A stretch of 64,000 nucleotides of DNA. Source: Pristionchus mayeri. Lineage: Eukaryota > Nematoda > Chromadorea > Rhabditida > Neodiplogasteridae. Shown one piece after another: positions 12,501-27,500 of the stretch. Below the pieces are notes generated by a model. That model made no database searches. It worked only from the letters and a program-made list of their open reading frames with translations, and was not told the origin of the DNA. The stretch spans positions 23,660,984-23,724,983 of the forward strand of contig BTRK01000005.1 in assembly GCA_036245805.1 (NCBI GenBank). The letters run 5' to 3'. Positions within the stretch are counted from its first letter, which is position 1. The number at the start of each line of letters is the position of its first letter. The position numbers and the translations under genes are program-made.

Positions 12501-15500
12501 ATTTTTTTCTCATTTTGTTCGTCTTCGATAGTTCTACAACTTCCTCAACGTAAGACCAACTGCCAACTCACGTCATCATAGCGAAAATTGCGAAATACTG
12601 ATTTTCGCAATGAGAATATCGATTTTTTGGAGTCGTATACAAAAAACACCATCACTTTTGTTTCACCGCCGTATTCTCTGAACAAAAATAGGTGATGTTT
12701 ATGTTTATCACTTTTAATATTTCTGGCTTCTCAATATCGCTTTAGTGAGAGAGCTCATCTCTTGTTCTGGACTTGGTCGATTTTTGGAACAATCAGTTTT
12801 TTGGTCGTATCTCGGTTCAAACTAAAGCAATCGAGCTTTGAAAAAATGAAATCTGTAGCTCTCAAGAAGGCGCAAAAGTTTGTCTCACAAGGGGGGACCG
12901 TTCTGTCGATATGGACTTTCGGAACGAGACATATATGGTTGGATAGAGAATCAAATTCTAAGAAGTTTCGCTTCTTTCCATTTTGCGGAATGGCCTCTGG
13001 GCTCCTAAAATAATCGATAATCCGCCGGGCGCTGTAAACACAATTCACAAGGGAGATTCTAACAGAGCTGAGCGACAAGCATCGGTGGTGTAGTGGCAAG
13101 CAGCAGGCGTTGGAACCGGAAGGTCGCCGGTTCGCCTCCCACTAAATGCAATATTTTTGCAACTTGTCTCTCTTTTTCTTCTATGTTCCATAATTTGATT
13201 GTACAACTTTTCAATGAGTTTTATTGAAAATTTCATCCAATACCAATACTAGTGCTGTTAGAATCTCTCTTGTGCATTGCGTTAACAGCGCCCGGCGGAT
13301 TATCGATTATTTTGGGTGCCCAGAGGCCATTCCGCATAATTGAAAGAAGCGAAACTTCTTAGAATTTGATTCTCTATCCAACAATATATGTCTCGTTCCG
13401 AAAGTCCATATCGACGGAACGGTCCCCCCCTTGTCAGTGGACTTAAGCGATGAAATTTGCCGTTTTCTCGTTATTCAAGGAATATTCTCTAAAACGCCAA
13501 CAAACGGTAATTTTCACTATTCAGATCGAACGATTGACACTCTTTGAAATCCGCTGTTCGTAAAGCATATTTCGTATATTGTTCCTGTATCTTATCTTCT
13601 CTAATGTCTAATCCACACCTCCAAGTCTACTCGATTCTTCGGTCGAACGGTGGCTACTCCACACTTTTCAATTCGACAATTACCATTCTATCTACCAGCT
13701 CCGAGCTGCTGGTTTTTCTGTTTTTTTATGTACTCGCGCGGATTAATCTTGTGCGATAAAGATATAGGCGCTTACGTTATTTATCCATATGTATATTTGA
13801 TTCAGCGTAATTGGTGCAATCAAAAATGTTCCGTCGCTTTTTAAATTTCTGTCAAATCTACCCATAAACCCATTTTAAATTGTTTTACTAACGTATATAA
13901 GAATATGTACAGTAGCGCCGGAAAGTATCCGTACGATTTGATTTTTTCTTATAACTTTTTATGCAGTTGACTTATCAAGTTAGATGTTGCTGCGCTATAT
14001 AGCAAATCCATCAAAGAATACGATGCGAGTATTGCGCCATCACGTGCATCATAACTGATTGCGTAGTGATGACGCAGTCGAGCAACACTTTTTCAAACAT
14101 CCATTATTCTTACATAGATTTTTTCCAATTCGCCAAACTTTCTGAGGTTAGAGACATGCCCGGGGCCTATCCAGAAAATAATTTTGAAGTTGCTTCGCGA
14201 CCGCACATTTGCTGCAGCCGTGCTGCAAAATCAAGGTCTGAAATTCACAACAACTCCTAGATAAGCTAGACTCGTTTTGATCGACTCTCTAGCTGCTAGA
14301 GAGTCGATCAAAACGCCAAAATGCTCGCCATTATGAGTAGAGTTGATCCTGAGAATATGAAAACGATATCTCATAATTAGCCCTCAGGGCATGATAAAAT
14401 CCTTTTTTGAATGACCATTTTTTGGACATCCATAACTTTGTGGGAAATATAGATAAAAATCTGGGTTTTGCACAGGAATGTTCAAAATGTATAGAAGATC
14501 TGATTCCCAACTTTTTAGAGCGATTGGACATGTTTTCTACCCGCGGCGAACGTTTATCGGAGGTATACTCGTGTCGGGAAACACCCTGTTTACGCACTCT
14601 CGTCGTCTGCACTCTCTCGTCCATAGTGGTAAACAAGGTGTTTCTCGACACAAGTATTCCTCCGATAACAGTTCGCCGCGGGTAGGAAAGATGTCCAATC
14701 GTTCTAAAAAGTTAGGAATCAGATCTTCAATACATTTTGAACATTCCTATGCAAAAACCAGATTTTTATCTACATTTCCCACAAAGTTATGGATGTCCAA
14801 AAAATGGTCATTCAAAAAAGGGATTTTTTCATGCCCTGAGGGCTAATTATGAGATATCGTTTTCATACTCTCAGGATCAACTCTACTCACAATGGCGAGC
14901 ATTTTGACGTTTTGATCGAGTCTCTAGCTTATCTAGGAGCTGAGTTGTGAATTTCAGACCTTGATTTTGCAGCACGGCTGCAGCAAATGTGCGGTCGCGC
15001 AGCAACTTCAAAATTATTTTCTGGGTAGGCCCCGGGCATGTCTCTAACCTTAGAAAGTCAGGCGAATTGGAAAAAATCTATGTAAGAATAATGGATGTTT
15101 GAAAAAGTGTTGCTCGATTGCGTCATCACTACGCAATCAGTTATGATGCACGTGATGACGCAATACTCGCATCGTATTCTTTGATGGATTTGCTATATAG
15201 CGCTGCAACATCTAACTTGCTAAGTCAACTGCAGAAAAAGTTATAAGAAAAAATCAAATCGTACGGATACTTTCCGGCGCTACTGTATATATTTGCGAAC
15301 CAAACTTTTATGAGGCATGTATGTGAGAATGTGTATGGTAAAATTACGGCCAGACATGCTTGATGAAGTCACTTCTTTCGATTTCAAGGCAGCGAGTACG
15401 ACGGCCAAGATAGTTTTGTTAATTTATTTCTTACAGGAGACCTATGATATAACACGAGTCTTCGCAAAGATTTTACGACCCCGCGGAACTAGGAGCTCCA

Positions 15501-18500
15501 TCTAATAGTACCATTCATGAAATATTTATGCCAGAGTATAATGGGGATGAAAAAACTTCCGCAAATTGTTTTCACCTCGAAATTGTTTTCCCTATTTGTC
15601 CTAGGCTCGGTGTTCCGTGGATGCTCCCCTACATAAATTGCTATTGATGGCCTAAATTGCTTGCATAATGAGCCAACCAATCAATGTAAATCAGGTAAAA
15701 CGTGCGCATGTTCAAGTAATTGAAAAAAGACAAAGGCTATATTTATGAAAACAAAAAAATAATTCGATACGCCATTCACGCGAAAGAAATTAGCCAAAGC
15801 CTGCTTTTACCTTTTTTCAACTCACCCCCTTGAAATCATGATAAGTAGCTTCGTTAAACTCGTCAGGTCATAAATTCTATACATGCATTCTCACAGACTA
15901 GCCTTATAATTCGTAGATTTTAAATATGAGTAAAATTTTGAAATACTTTAGGAAAGGAATTTAAAAAACCGTTTTGGGTCGATTTTGCAGAAATTGATAA
16001 CACGTGACAAAAACGTTCCTTGCCACACTTGAGCTGAATCTCGGGCATACATTTGGTTTCAGAATATAGGTGTCTATCGATTGGGGGTTTTTAAAATTTA
16101 AAATAATGCTTGATTTTTTTATTAAAAATCAAACTCGTCCGAGACACGCGAAGTCCAAGTGCAGAGCCGGCACATGTTTTAGTAAAGTTATAACAAATTC
16201 TATCGTGTTTACTGCACTCCTAACAAAATATTCTATTCGCGATCTGTTAGCATCGCGGCCGCAACGCGGTTGTCTGACCGGACTATTTTTCCACTGTTTA
16301 ACGGGCCGTGAGGTATATATGAGTGATCTGAGAGAACTGAGCAATTTCACCTATGTGCTGTACAGCAAAAAATAAAGTGTTGATTTTAAGATGCCCCTAG
16401 GGGTAACTTCACGTAGAGTTCGAAAATCGACCTTAGGAAGCCGTATCTCTGACCCCTGATTTTCTGTGGCACGCCTCAACGCTGAGGTCGGTTTTTGTAA
16501 ATCTTGAACTGTTGATCCAAACCTCATACATAGATAGTAATTCTGAAAGAACTCGACGAGATAAGCATTTTTACTGTTGGAAGTGAAAAGCTAGCTCATC
16601 TGCGAAAAAAAGTGAGGCTCTTTGAATTTTAAAAATTTGTCCTGAAAAAGTTTTTCAATGTGTATCATTTTAATTGTGATTATTAGATTCCTCGTGAAAA
16701 GTTACCCCTAGAACCAACTTTTAGTGAAAAAAGTCGTGCCCCATAGGGGTCTCCTAAATCAAAGAAGAGGGGGGTTCCCTTTCGCAAATATATGACATTT
16801 TAAGCCGAGCAACAGCGAAATCCGATCAACTCTATGCAGTGACTAACAGTACTAAGGTAAGGTAAAAATGTAACACAGGAAAAACGATCATAATCTCAAT
16901 TCGAGAAAATTCGATTTTCTCAACCTCGATTTTTTGCATGTATCTTTTCCATATAGATACGAATTCCCAATTTTCAAGGTAATTCTAGTATCACAGAGGG
17001 ACATAAGTCTGAAAAATATTCAAAATTGGGTCATCACCTATAAGGAAGTTTGTCATATTTGTCCTTAAAATGCAAAATTTAGAGCATTGGAAAAGAACGA
17101 AATTAAAATGTAATTAAAAGCTCTGTTGTGTGCAATTCTGCTAAAATTTTATGGCACTTTTCCAAACTAAATTATTATGTATTACTGCGAAATATTTTTT
17201 TTTTAAATGTATATTTTCAGATTAAGGGGATGTGCAATTTCACAATTAAATTATAGTTCGCCTATGTTGAAAAAGTATTTTACCGCATAAATTCAACCGA
17301 TTGTCTTCGAAATTTCGACTTTTTCAGGACATAAATTTTGAAAATTCAAACAGCCACACCTTTTTTCGCAGATGAGCTAGCTTTTCACTTCCAACAGTAA
17401 AAATGCTTATCTCGTCGAGTTCTTTCAGAATTACTATCTATGTATGGGGTTTTGATCAATCGTTCACGATTTACAAAAACAGACCTCAGCGTTGAGGCGT
17501 GCCGCAGAAAATCGGGGGTCAGAGATACGGCTTCCTAATGTCGATTTTCGAACTCTACGTGAAAATTTACCCCTTGGGGCATCTTAAAATCAACACTTTA
17601 TTTTTTGCTGTACGGCCTCTGTTCAGTTTTCTCAGATAGTCACTCATATATGCTTCAGTTTGATAATCTCTAAAAGCGGTGCGAGGAGGTCGGTGTAATA
17701 AGGGAAAGTCATTACAATGTATATATGTTAACAATTTTTGTGTATAAATTCTAAGTGTTTGCCTACTTGTTTTTGGGGTGGATGCCGCTCTCCGTTCCTC
17801 ACCTTCCCAATTCGACATCCTCGTGTCCAGTGAGTAAATGCTCCAGACAGTGTTGCAGATGCGTTGACACCTTCCTCATAGTCTCTCTGCTCATCACTAC
17901 TCCTGGTCCTCCCATGCAGTAGTTATCACTCTGTCCCAATGCTAGTAGTCCATACTCCGCAGAGTTCCCCAGCCCTGCTTGGCCGATCGAATGTGATCGA
18001 GAAGAATCGAGTCCCCTCAGTAATCTCTCAAGAGACTCTCCCTTTATGTACAGATCGTCATCAGCCCGTAGAAACCATTCGAATGAATCCATCTGAAAGA
18101 GAAAGTAGCAATGACAAATAACTGTCACTTCAGTGGAGATAAGACATTTCAGAAAAAAATGAGAACAAAACCACTTCAGAAAATTTAAAAAAGAGAAAAC
18201 TATTTTAGAAAAATGATATCAGAATTTTTTCAGAAACGGACGCTTGACGCTGCGAAAATCATGCTGTGCTGTGCGTCCGGGACGCACGACATGATTTTCC
18301 CGACACTTTTTTTAGGAGGGGATGTTCCCGAAGGAATCATTCAGTAAAAACACACTTGGTTTTTGTTATTTATTTTTCACTAGTCCGGCTGCTTCCGCCT
18401 TGGGCGAGAGCCCGTCCTAGCGGAGGTGAAAATTCTATTACTGGAATGGGAAACTAGTAGGAACACTTACATCATGCCATAACACTTAATGGATTTCTCA

Positions 18501-21500
18501 ATTGAGGAATGCATGAGAGATAGGTCAAAGAAAAGTGCATAATTTGAGCGGTAACATCGTGATTCATGATTAAATATGTTACTAAACTTCGAAAAGTTGC
18601 AAAACCAGTGAGGAAACGCTTGTCCCCGATATTTGTTGCAGAAATATCTCAATTTTGCATGTTTTAGACAGTTTTCGTGAAATCACTTGAAAACGAAGAA
18701 TTCTAGCGATTGCAAGTACTGAGAATAATTTATAGAGCTGGTTGAAAGCTATAGATTGCATTTTTTGAACGTACGATTGCACCACGTTGAGCTGAGATAC
18801 GACCAAAAAAACGAAAACTGTCAAAAAATTACAAGTCCGGAAAAGTCGAGAATCCCCCATACTAAATCGACAGTGAAGGGCAAGAGATGTGAAAAATGAT
18901 CAACATAGACACCCCCTAATTTGGTGCGGAGAATCCATTTTTAAAATAAAAACCTTTGGATTTGATATATGACATGCTCAGATCATCGATCTCAAATTCG
19001 GTTATTCGAGGAAATGACCGGAAAACGACTTCCCTGCTTTTGGAAGATGTTGAAAGAATTGTAGAACTCGCGATTACGAGTAAAATGAGAAAAAAAAGTT
19101 CGCTGTACGATCAAAATTGACCGAATTACAGCCATTATCCGTTGTAGATCAAAAAATCGATAAAGTGCAAATTTGGCCAAACCAAGTGGATAATCCCTCT
19201 CCTATCCTCCAATGATGTCCATAAACCAAGTTTCGTGAAAATCGATGACATGAAATATTTCCTAGTAGCAAAAGCAGGCCGTTTTCCTACACTTTTACAG
19301 GAGACCCATGATATGAGGTCTCCTGCCTAAGAATCGGGCTGATTCATTTTGCTCCCAGAGTCGTCATTGGCTCCAGACGGCGTCACGTTGAAAACAGGTT
19401 TTCGCGTATGTCGCCTCTCCGGAAAGTGCTAAAATTACGCGAATGTGGTTTCCGGGGTAGAATTTCACAAGGGAACTGCAAAAGTACGCAAAAGTCAAAC
19501 ATAAATTTGATGCTACCACGGAATGCTGACCCCTAATGGAAGCCCAATGCGTATCTAACATCATTGGATAGTTGTTTCCTAAGACTCGAAAATCAATCAT
19601 GAAAATTAGGAGGAAATTTTCGCCCATACAGCCCAGAATGGTATTTGATTCTTGGAGAACTTCTCCCATCACTTCGAATGGCTCAGTCGGTAGCGAGTCC
19701 TCACTTTTTGCAGAAAGTCAGGGGTTCAACTCCAAACAGATGAGACATCTTTTGCCTATTTTTTCCAAATCTATTTGACTTCTCCCATGACTGTATTTCT
19801 CTGATTGTCATGTTTTACACAGTTTCAATGCTTCATCTTGCGACCCATACAACAAAAACACTAGAGCCAGTGAATTTGTTTAAATTGTACAGCGATGTAT
19901 GCTGCAACAGGACTTCTTTCAGATACCTCTATATTATGGAATGTGTAGGGTCGCAGATGTCTCATCTGTTGGGGGTTGAACCAATGACTTTCTGCAAAAA
20001 GTGATGACGCGCTACCGACTGAGCCATTCGAGGTGATGGGAGAAGCCCTCCAAGAATGGAATACTAGTCTGGGCTGTATGTGCGAAAATTTCCTCCTAAT
20101 TTTCATGATTGATTTTCGGGTCTTAGGAAAGAACTATCCAATGATGTTAGATACGCATTGGGCTTCCATAAGGGGGTCAGCATTCCGTGGTAGCATCAAA
20201 TTTATGTTTGACTTCTGCGTACTTTTGCGGTTCCCTTTTCAGGCACTTCTTCGATATTTGGCCCACCCCCTCCCCTTACTCCCCTACCCCACTCATTTCT
20301 AGGTATCTCTCAATGATTTTCGGTCTCAAAACCACTCTGCGATGGAGTGGGAAAGAGAAATGATAGGGGTGGGCCAACTATCGAAGAAGTGCCGAATTTC
20401 ATGCTGATCACGCCTATCCACTTCATTTTTCACTAATTATTAACATATTTATTAAAAAATCAACTTTTCGAAGACGCAATTTCTTTACGAGTGAGTTATA
20501 TAATTGGAACCGGCATGGCGTGCGGATTCAGAATTTCAAATTTCATAGATTTTCGCACTAGGGTTTTCGAAATTGGAGTGAAAATGTGAGCCGAATTCGT
20601 GCGAAAACGGCGCTAATCTCTCGTCTCCCCTCTCGTTCCCTTTGGGCTCTCTCTCACCACCACACTCTCTCGCATCTTCCTCGCTAGAGAAGAGGGGATA
20701 GTGAAAAGTTTGATTTTTTAAAAATTATTTTAATGATTAGCGAAAAATGAAGTGGATAGGAGTAATCAGCATGAAATTCCACCCAGGAAACCCTATTCGC
20801 GTAATATTAGCACTTTCTGGAGAGGCGAATACGCGAAAACCTGTTTTCGACGTGCCGCCGTTTGGAGCTAGCTACGACTCTGGGAGCAAAATTAATGTGC
20901 CCAGTGTTTTCAGCACCTTCGATTACCCCAACACACATTGTTACAGAGAATCGATTTTTTTTGCTGTCCCGATATCGCCCTAAATATGCCCACATGTAGT
21001 ACTCGACGAGCATAGCTCGGGTGCCACATCCGGAGTGTTCTAGATCACTCTCTGCGAAATGGGGCACACTTACTTCTGAAAATTGAAATTTCGAATTTCG
21101 CCATTTCGAAACCGATTTGAATGACTAATGTCTTAAAAAATTACTAATATTCCATGGATTATATGTTACAAATTCTAGAATGATTGGGCATCAACTGGTG
21201 AAGAAACAGCGAAAATAAATTTTTAACATTTTTTAAATTAATTCGGATGGGTAGGTAGATACCTTTGTTATTCCTTTGGTTTGTAGTGCGGGCTGATGGC
21301 TATCTAATAAAAAATTTTAAGAAAAATTAAAAATATAGTTTGCGAGAAAATGGCAAAAATGTCAAAGAAAATGGCAAAAAAGCCAGTTCGTGTATGACCA
21401 CAAGACCACAAGGGTAGGTCCGTGATAAGACCACGGACCTGCCGTACCCCAATCGAATCAGAGGAAAATTGTTCTAAAGTTATTATAAACGCAGCAATCG

Positions 21501-24500
21501 ATGAGGGAAATTCAGCATCCACCTTCCGTTGGAAGGTGGCGTATCCTGAAGTCAACAGCTGAGTGAATTTTTGGAAAAAATATCAATTCAATGAAATGAG
21601 TGAGATCTCACTACACAAAACAATCAGTTCAATAAAAGTCCCGGGATCAGCAGCCAAAATTCTCTCTATTTTCTGAAATTTCACCAATAATAAAAATAAT
21701 TAATCTGGATTATTTTTTAATTAATGCTTATTATAACATTGTGACAGAGATTGTCAAAAATAGTGAGAAAATTTTGGCTGCTGATCCCGGGACTTTTATT
21801 GAACTGATTGTTTTGTGTAGTGAGATCTCACTCCGTTCATCGAATTTTTCCAAAATTCACTCAGCTGTTGACTTTGCTTGCAAAGACAGTATACGCCACC
21901 TTCCAACGGAAGGTGGATCTCGGGACTTTTATTGACGCGGAGCGATTGTTTTTTTTCGTGATCACCTGTTTCTGCTTACAAGCCTTAAAAGAATAGTGAT
22001 GGGAAATCATTGGCAAAACTAGGGGCTTTTGCTATTTATCGAGGACAAAATCTGTTGAGATAATTGTATCATCCTCCTCCCCGTTATAATTCGTCGATTT
22101 TGGATGTCACGATCCATCCCGTGGAGAAGCGACTGTGCCGTCTTCAAGACAATTGGCAAAGGGTAGTATGATTACATCGCCTCATTAGGTGTTTTCAACG
22201 TGGGCAATTGTAAAGTAACACAGGTCGGAAGCTTTCAACTCCCTTATCCTCCCTATCCTCACCCAGAGGGTTCAAAGGTACAAAACTGAAAGTACCCGTT
22301 CGACCCCAACAAACCATGCCGCCTTGGGTTATTTAACATGGCGATCTTCGAATTTGTATTTCGTTTCCGAAGGTTGTTGACAATTTGAGACGACTCGCAG
22401 TGTTTACGACCTTTGACCTGGCCAAGAGTTTTCTTTAAAAAATTTATTAGATAGCCATCAGCCCGCACTACAAACCAAAGGAATAACAAAGGTATCTACC
22501 TACCCATCCGAATTAATTAAAAAATGTTAAACATTTATTTTCGCTGTTTCTTCACCAGTTGATGCCCAATCATTCTAGAATTTGTAACATATAATCCATG
22601 GAATATTAGTAATTTTTTAAGACATTAGTCATTCAAATCGGTTTCGAAATGGCGAAATTCGAAATTTCAATTTTCAGAAGTAAGTGTGCCCCATTTCGCA
22701 GAGAGTGATCTAGAACACTCCGGATGTGGCACCCGAGCTATGCTCGTCGAGTACTACATGTGGGCATATTAAGGGCGATTTCGATTTTTCGCACTTTGCC
22801 AAAGGTCTTCACAAATATGTTCACTGACTCGAAAAGTCTCTCGTATAGATTCTTTTCCAGAGTAGATAATTTTGGCTTCTTTACTTGACTTTAGTGACGG
22901 TGTGTGTGGAAGTTCCCGATGTTCTTTGGATCTCCTTTCTTATGCAACAATGAAACCATTGCTTCCGTCAGATCGCTTGGAATGGAGTCTCCGTCTATCA
23001 GTTGATTGAGGAGATCGGCAATGATTGGGGCCAAGTGATCTCTTGAGTAGCACAGCATCTCAGGGAAGATGCCGTCTAACCCAGGAGAATGGCCGCACTT
23101 CAGGAGGGACATCGCATGCCTGATCTCATCGGGTTGGAAGGGCTGCAATGGATCTAGAGCAGGGGGGGGGGGCTTAGCGAAGGGAAGCTGAACACTTGGT
23201 ATGTAGAGGCCCTCGAAGAAGTTCTTCACCACTGCCTTGGTTGCTGATTGAGAGAGTGCACCAGAGACAGGGTGAGGGACGAGAAGACGCTGCTTCGAAG
23301 ATTGAAGAGGCAGCATGCACTTCACAATGCTCCTTCCCATTATTGCTGCTTGTCGGGCCTGCTTTTCCTTCCTTCTCCTGATATCCGCTGTGAGACTCAT
23401 TCGGTTTGCTTTGCATGCGACTGAGTAGGCCACAGTTCCTTGCGAGTTGGATTGCAATTGATGTCTTATGGCAAGGAGGTTCTTTGTTGCAGTCGAGATC
23501 CAGGGCGGGAAATGGCGCTTCTTTCAACAGTTTACTGCCGCGGTCTCCGTGAAAGCCTTGATCGTACAGTAGGCATCGGTGGCAGAGTTAGGGCGACCAA
23601 GGGGCAGTGACGCAAGGAGGGATGCGTTGCAGTAAAAGCAACCCGATCGAAATCAAGCCGCTCCCTGCATCTTTTTCGCTTCACCTTGTCGGGGATAGGG
23701 AGGCACAGGCGGACGAGGCGATGATCCGAGTTGAACTCAAATCTCCCAACGACCCCGCAGTTGACTACCATCGCTGTGGTGGGCGCTGCAACGTAGTCAA
23801 TTTGATGTAATATGGAGCCGTTAGGGTAACTCCAAGTCCAAATTTGTCCGTGCCTTCTTTTGGGGAATGTGTTCCAAAGCCGCATCCTGTTCCTCACACA
23901 GACTTCAGTGAAGGTGAAGGCCGCGTGAGTTCGGTGTGGGAGAGGCGAACTTACCGACTTATGTTTCATTGGCAGGTTCCCTCGACACTACAGTTGAAGT
24001 CACCAACCAGGATGGGCATGTGGCCTCTCGGGGCACTCTTCAGGGCAGCCTCTATCTGGGCCATGAAGTCCTCGTACGCCTGGTCGTCGTAGGAAGAGGT
24101 TGGGGCGTAGGCGCAGACCAAAAAGAGCCGTAGGTCGGAAAGGAGAAGAGTGGCCAAGTTGGGGGAGAGGACTTCAATGATATCAGGGTGCAATTGTATT
24201 TTCTACCGTAATTTATCAAATTTCTACAAAATGCAGGAAATAAACAGCGGTAAATTTCGCAATTTTCACATGTCTACAGAAGTGATGGGATACCAGCCGC
24301 ACGGTGCAAAGTACGATAGATGTGTTTTGACCATTTTGAAAGTGGTTGTTGGAAAAGTCATGCGGCGTTTTCAATCAAAAAGTTAATTTGAATCAGTAGA
24401 AATGAGGTTTTAAGTCTTTGTAACAAAATCGCCCGATTAATACAAAAATTTCTGAAGCATCCGTTTCCGAATCTGATTCTTCTAAATTCTCCTTTTTTTA

Positions 24501-27500
24501 ATTTCTGAACAGTTTTTTTGATTTATTTTTTTCCGAAATATATTATGACCACTGGATTCTCACATAATTGTCAGCCATCCACTTCACCATGGCAAAGCTC
24601 TTCTTTTGCGGTGGATACGAGTCATCTACTCCTTTCAATCTTACAAGTGGCAGTTCGCTGTACACAGACGTAGTGTTCTCCGCCACGAAGAACAGCACCT
24701 TAACCAGAGATGAAAAAGCGTGGTCATCCTATCGTTGGAAACAGTGGCCTAGTGGTCTAAGGCGCTGTAGTTTACATACCTGTGCTAGGGTGGGTTCGAG
24801 TCCCGGCCTCTGCAGTGACTTTTGCCAAGCTCGTACAATTTTTGCCTACTGTTGGGTACTTCCCCCGAAGCTTGGCAAAGGTGACTGTTGAGGTTGGGAT
24901 TCGAACCCCATACCTTAGGATCCACCATAGGATTAATCCTATGGTAGGTTTGACCATGGGTTTTTCATCTGTGACCTTAACATTGGTACTTCTATACTTG
25001 GCACTGGTAAAGAAGCCCGAACCAGCCCGAAAAAGGTCCACTCTAGAGGCAGGGCAACCGCTCGGCCTCCCTCTTTGTCCCAGCAAAGCCATAAAAGCCC
25101 AGATCGGGGTTCCAATGAAGGCATCAGGAGTGTCCCCAGACAAGAAAAACATACATTTAGGCTATCATATCCCTAAAAATAAGAATATCTCTAGTTTTAA
25201 TTAAAAATTAAACGTATTCAACCTAACAGGACCAGCCTATTATCTACCGGTACCCCGATCTGGGCTTCTCGAATAGTGCGGGGATAAACTCGTTTCACCG
25301 GGGGACAGAGCCTTTGCGTGTGGTCCGGGCTTCTATACCAGTGCCCTATACTTTAGGTTATTTCGGGGTCGCAAACTGACTTTGCAGTTCAGATAGTGAC
25401 AATTCAGGGAATATCGCTATGAGAACCTTGAATTTTGCAGCTCGGATAGTGATAAATCAGGCAATCTGACTATATCGTTTTTGAATTTCTCACAGTCTAT
25501 GCCTTTATGCCTGCCAGTGGTGTGCGCGGTTCCTGAACGCCAGGTTTGGCGGGGGTAGACGGTCCCCTGCCAAAAAAAAAATTACAGCACCCCCTCTGGC
25601 GCCCTAAAATAGAATAGCTCCAAAATTCCCTAATTTGCTCTAAACCCCCCCCCCCCCCCAAATTTGCTCTAACTTCCCTAAACTTTACTACTGGCGACCT
25701 TCCCCCTCACCGGAGTCTCCGCGGGGGGTGGGGGGGGGGGGGGGGGGCACCCGAACGCACCTCCACTTTCGCGGGGGGGGGGGGGGGGTTGATGACACCC
25801 CATTTTGCGGGGGGTTACCATAATATTCGGCGGGTCGCTCACCACTGATGCCTGCGGACGTTTTATTTTTCCCTATGTATTTTCTCCGGGGGTCGTGTTA
25901 CGGTACTCACGAATATCACGGCACCGCATCATTCTGCCCCGAAGGTTTAAGAAAATAGTGACAGTGCACGCCAGAAAATTTCCGCGTGGGTACACGGTTC
26001 AGGCAACTTGAAAATCAGGCAAAGCGGGAACGTTTGGATGTGGCTGTTGGCCATAAATTACGGTATGTTTGGGCAATCTGAACAACCTAAATATAGTCTC
26101 TGGTCGACCAAGCTGCGGTTCTGGTTGTGTTTGTTGCTAAGCACAATAAATGATAAAAAGCAGGGGTAGAGAGTTTGAAAAAATACGTATAAGGTGATTC
26201 AGTACCTTCATCGCAAACTGACAAGATCAGGTTGGTGCAAGTTTCGTTACAAGGCATTTTGCATATTTTCTTGAGGATCCTTCCTCTGAATCAAATACCA
26301 CCTGGGTATTATTTGAAGCAGTGATAGGCCATAACAATGGTTGGTTTCTACCCGATCGGTCCAATGTCATTCTGTAGAAAAACATTGATAAGGGAAAATT
26401 AGCAAAATTACCATGTTTTGGGGTTTTCAACAGAAATCATCGCTAAAACTAAACGAATTCCATACAGCTCCCATCCTTCAGAGAAACTGATGAGTAAGGG
26501 TGGATGCTTCCATTGAACACGTTAAATGGGAGCTTCGAGTTTCCCCGGATAACTAGTGAGGCGAAAAAGACCGATTTCGCCGTTCAAATTTGAGGTTCAA
26601 ATCCATAATTGCAAAATCTCTCGAATGGAAAGATCATTCTTTATGAACTTGCTACGGAAGCTTCCTCGTAGTAGGTACTTCTGATTATGTTTCATGTGAG
26701 ACCCCAATCTCATCCAGCTAAAACTCTCTGTGAAAATGTTCACAATCTGACAGATGCAGTACCCCCATTATTCCGGAATGCGACCCTATTTTCTCAGATT
26801 GTTTTACGGTTGATGCCGATCACTCGCCGTAGTAGGATAGCTAGTCATCACACTTCTCGAAAATGATGTTGTAGCGGCGCAATTATTTCTGTGCAGGGAG
26901 TAGTTATCAATTGAAAAGTTCTGAAGAAATTGCAATTCTCAGAATTTGAAATGTTGCCTCATAGGAATTACTGATTGATATGGTGCGATGCCATGTGCGC
27001 TATGTAGAGCACACATGTACTAACATTATACAAGAAACCACATGGGGACTGCTCATGACCGAAGCTAGATAGTGCTCGAAAACTTTAATCGTGATTTTGT
27101 AACGAAACTTTTGCACCAACCTAATAGTTTCGCTAAAAATGAAATATGCCATTTTAAAGAGCATAAAATTCCGCATCTAAAAGATGTTATCTCGAAAAAG
27201 TTAGGCACATTAAATAAAGAAAAATTGGCCTAGAATAGATTGGGCGAAATATTTTCTTCTCAAATCCCCTCGTATTTATGAGCCCGTTTGTATAAGAATC
27301 GGACAATTCTGAGGATATTTGGCATCGGCAAAAAAAACCCAAATCGCTATAACTCTGCCTTTTGGGGTTATTTGGCATGCAGATAACGATAGGCGTATTC
27401 ATTTTGCTCAAAATTGGTCGTTGGCCCCAGATGTCGTCACGTCGTAATCAAACTTTTCCGAATATCTAGATACCAGAGGTCGCTAAAATTAAGTGCGAAT

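Larger units (their letters stand above)
19467..20236. mobile_element. tRNA-bearing foldback 2, 770 bp
   Basis: Ends AAGGGAACTGCAAAAGTACG and CGTACTTTTGCGGTTCCCTT. Arms about 290 bp, each with a tRNA-like sequence (19675-19735 and 19970-20032) pointing toward the centre. Confidence 0.78.
19355..20905. mobile_element. Compound foldback in sqv-5 intron 4
   Basis: Outer arms about 19355-19466 and 20775-20905; TTTTGCTCCCAGAGTCGT faces ACGACTCTGGGAGCAAAA. Nested inside are a tRNA-bearing foldback (19467-20236), a hairpin with GGCACTTCTTCGATA ends (20240-20394), and inner arms 20395-20450 and 20710-20770. A relative lies at 27270-28450. Confidence 0.7.

Noticed and set aside
13081..13143. Functional tRNA genes at the tRNA-like sites (13.1, 19.7, 24.7, 35.3, 56.9, 57.5, 58.3 kb)
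   Set aside because: A and B boxes are visible, but I could not pair complete acceptor and anticodon stems; reported as tRNA-like only.
24698..24735. GATGACC next to an AG upstream of sqv-5 exon 4, as the missing IMTA exon
   Set aside because: The frame does not fit, and the true exon with GIMTAAKY was found at 30883-30962.
24772..25204. Overlapping long open frames on both strands (126 and 140 codons)
   Set aside because: They translate tRNA-like B-box sequence and its inverted copy; no protein family seen.
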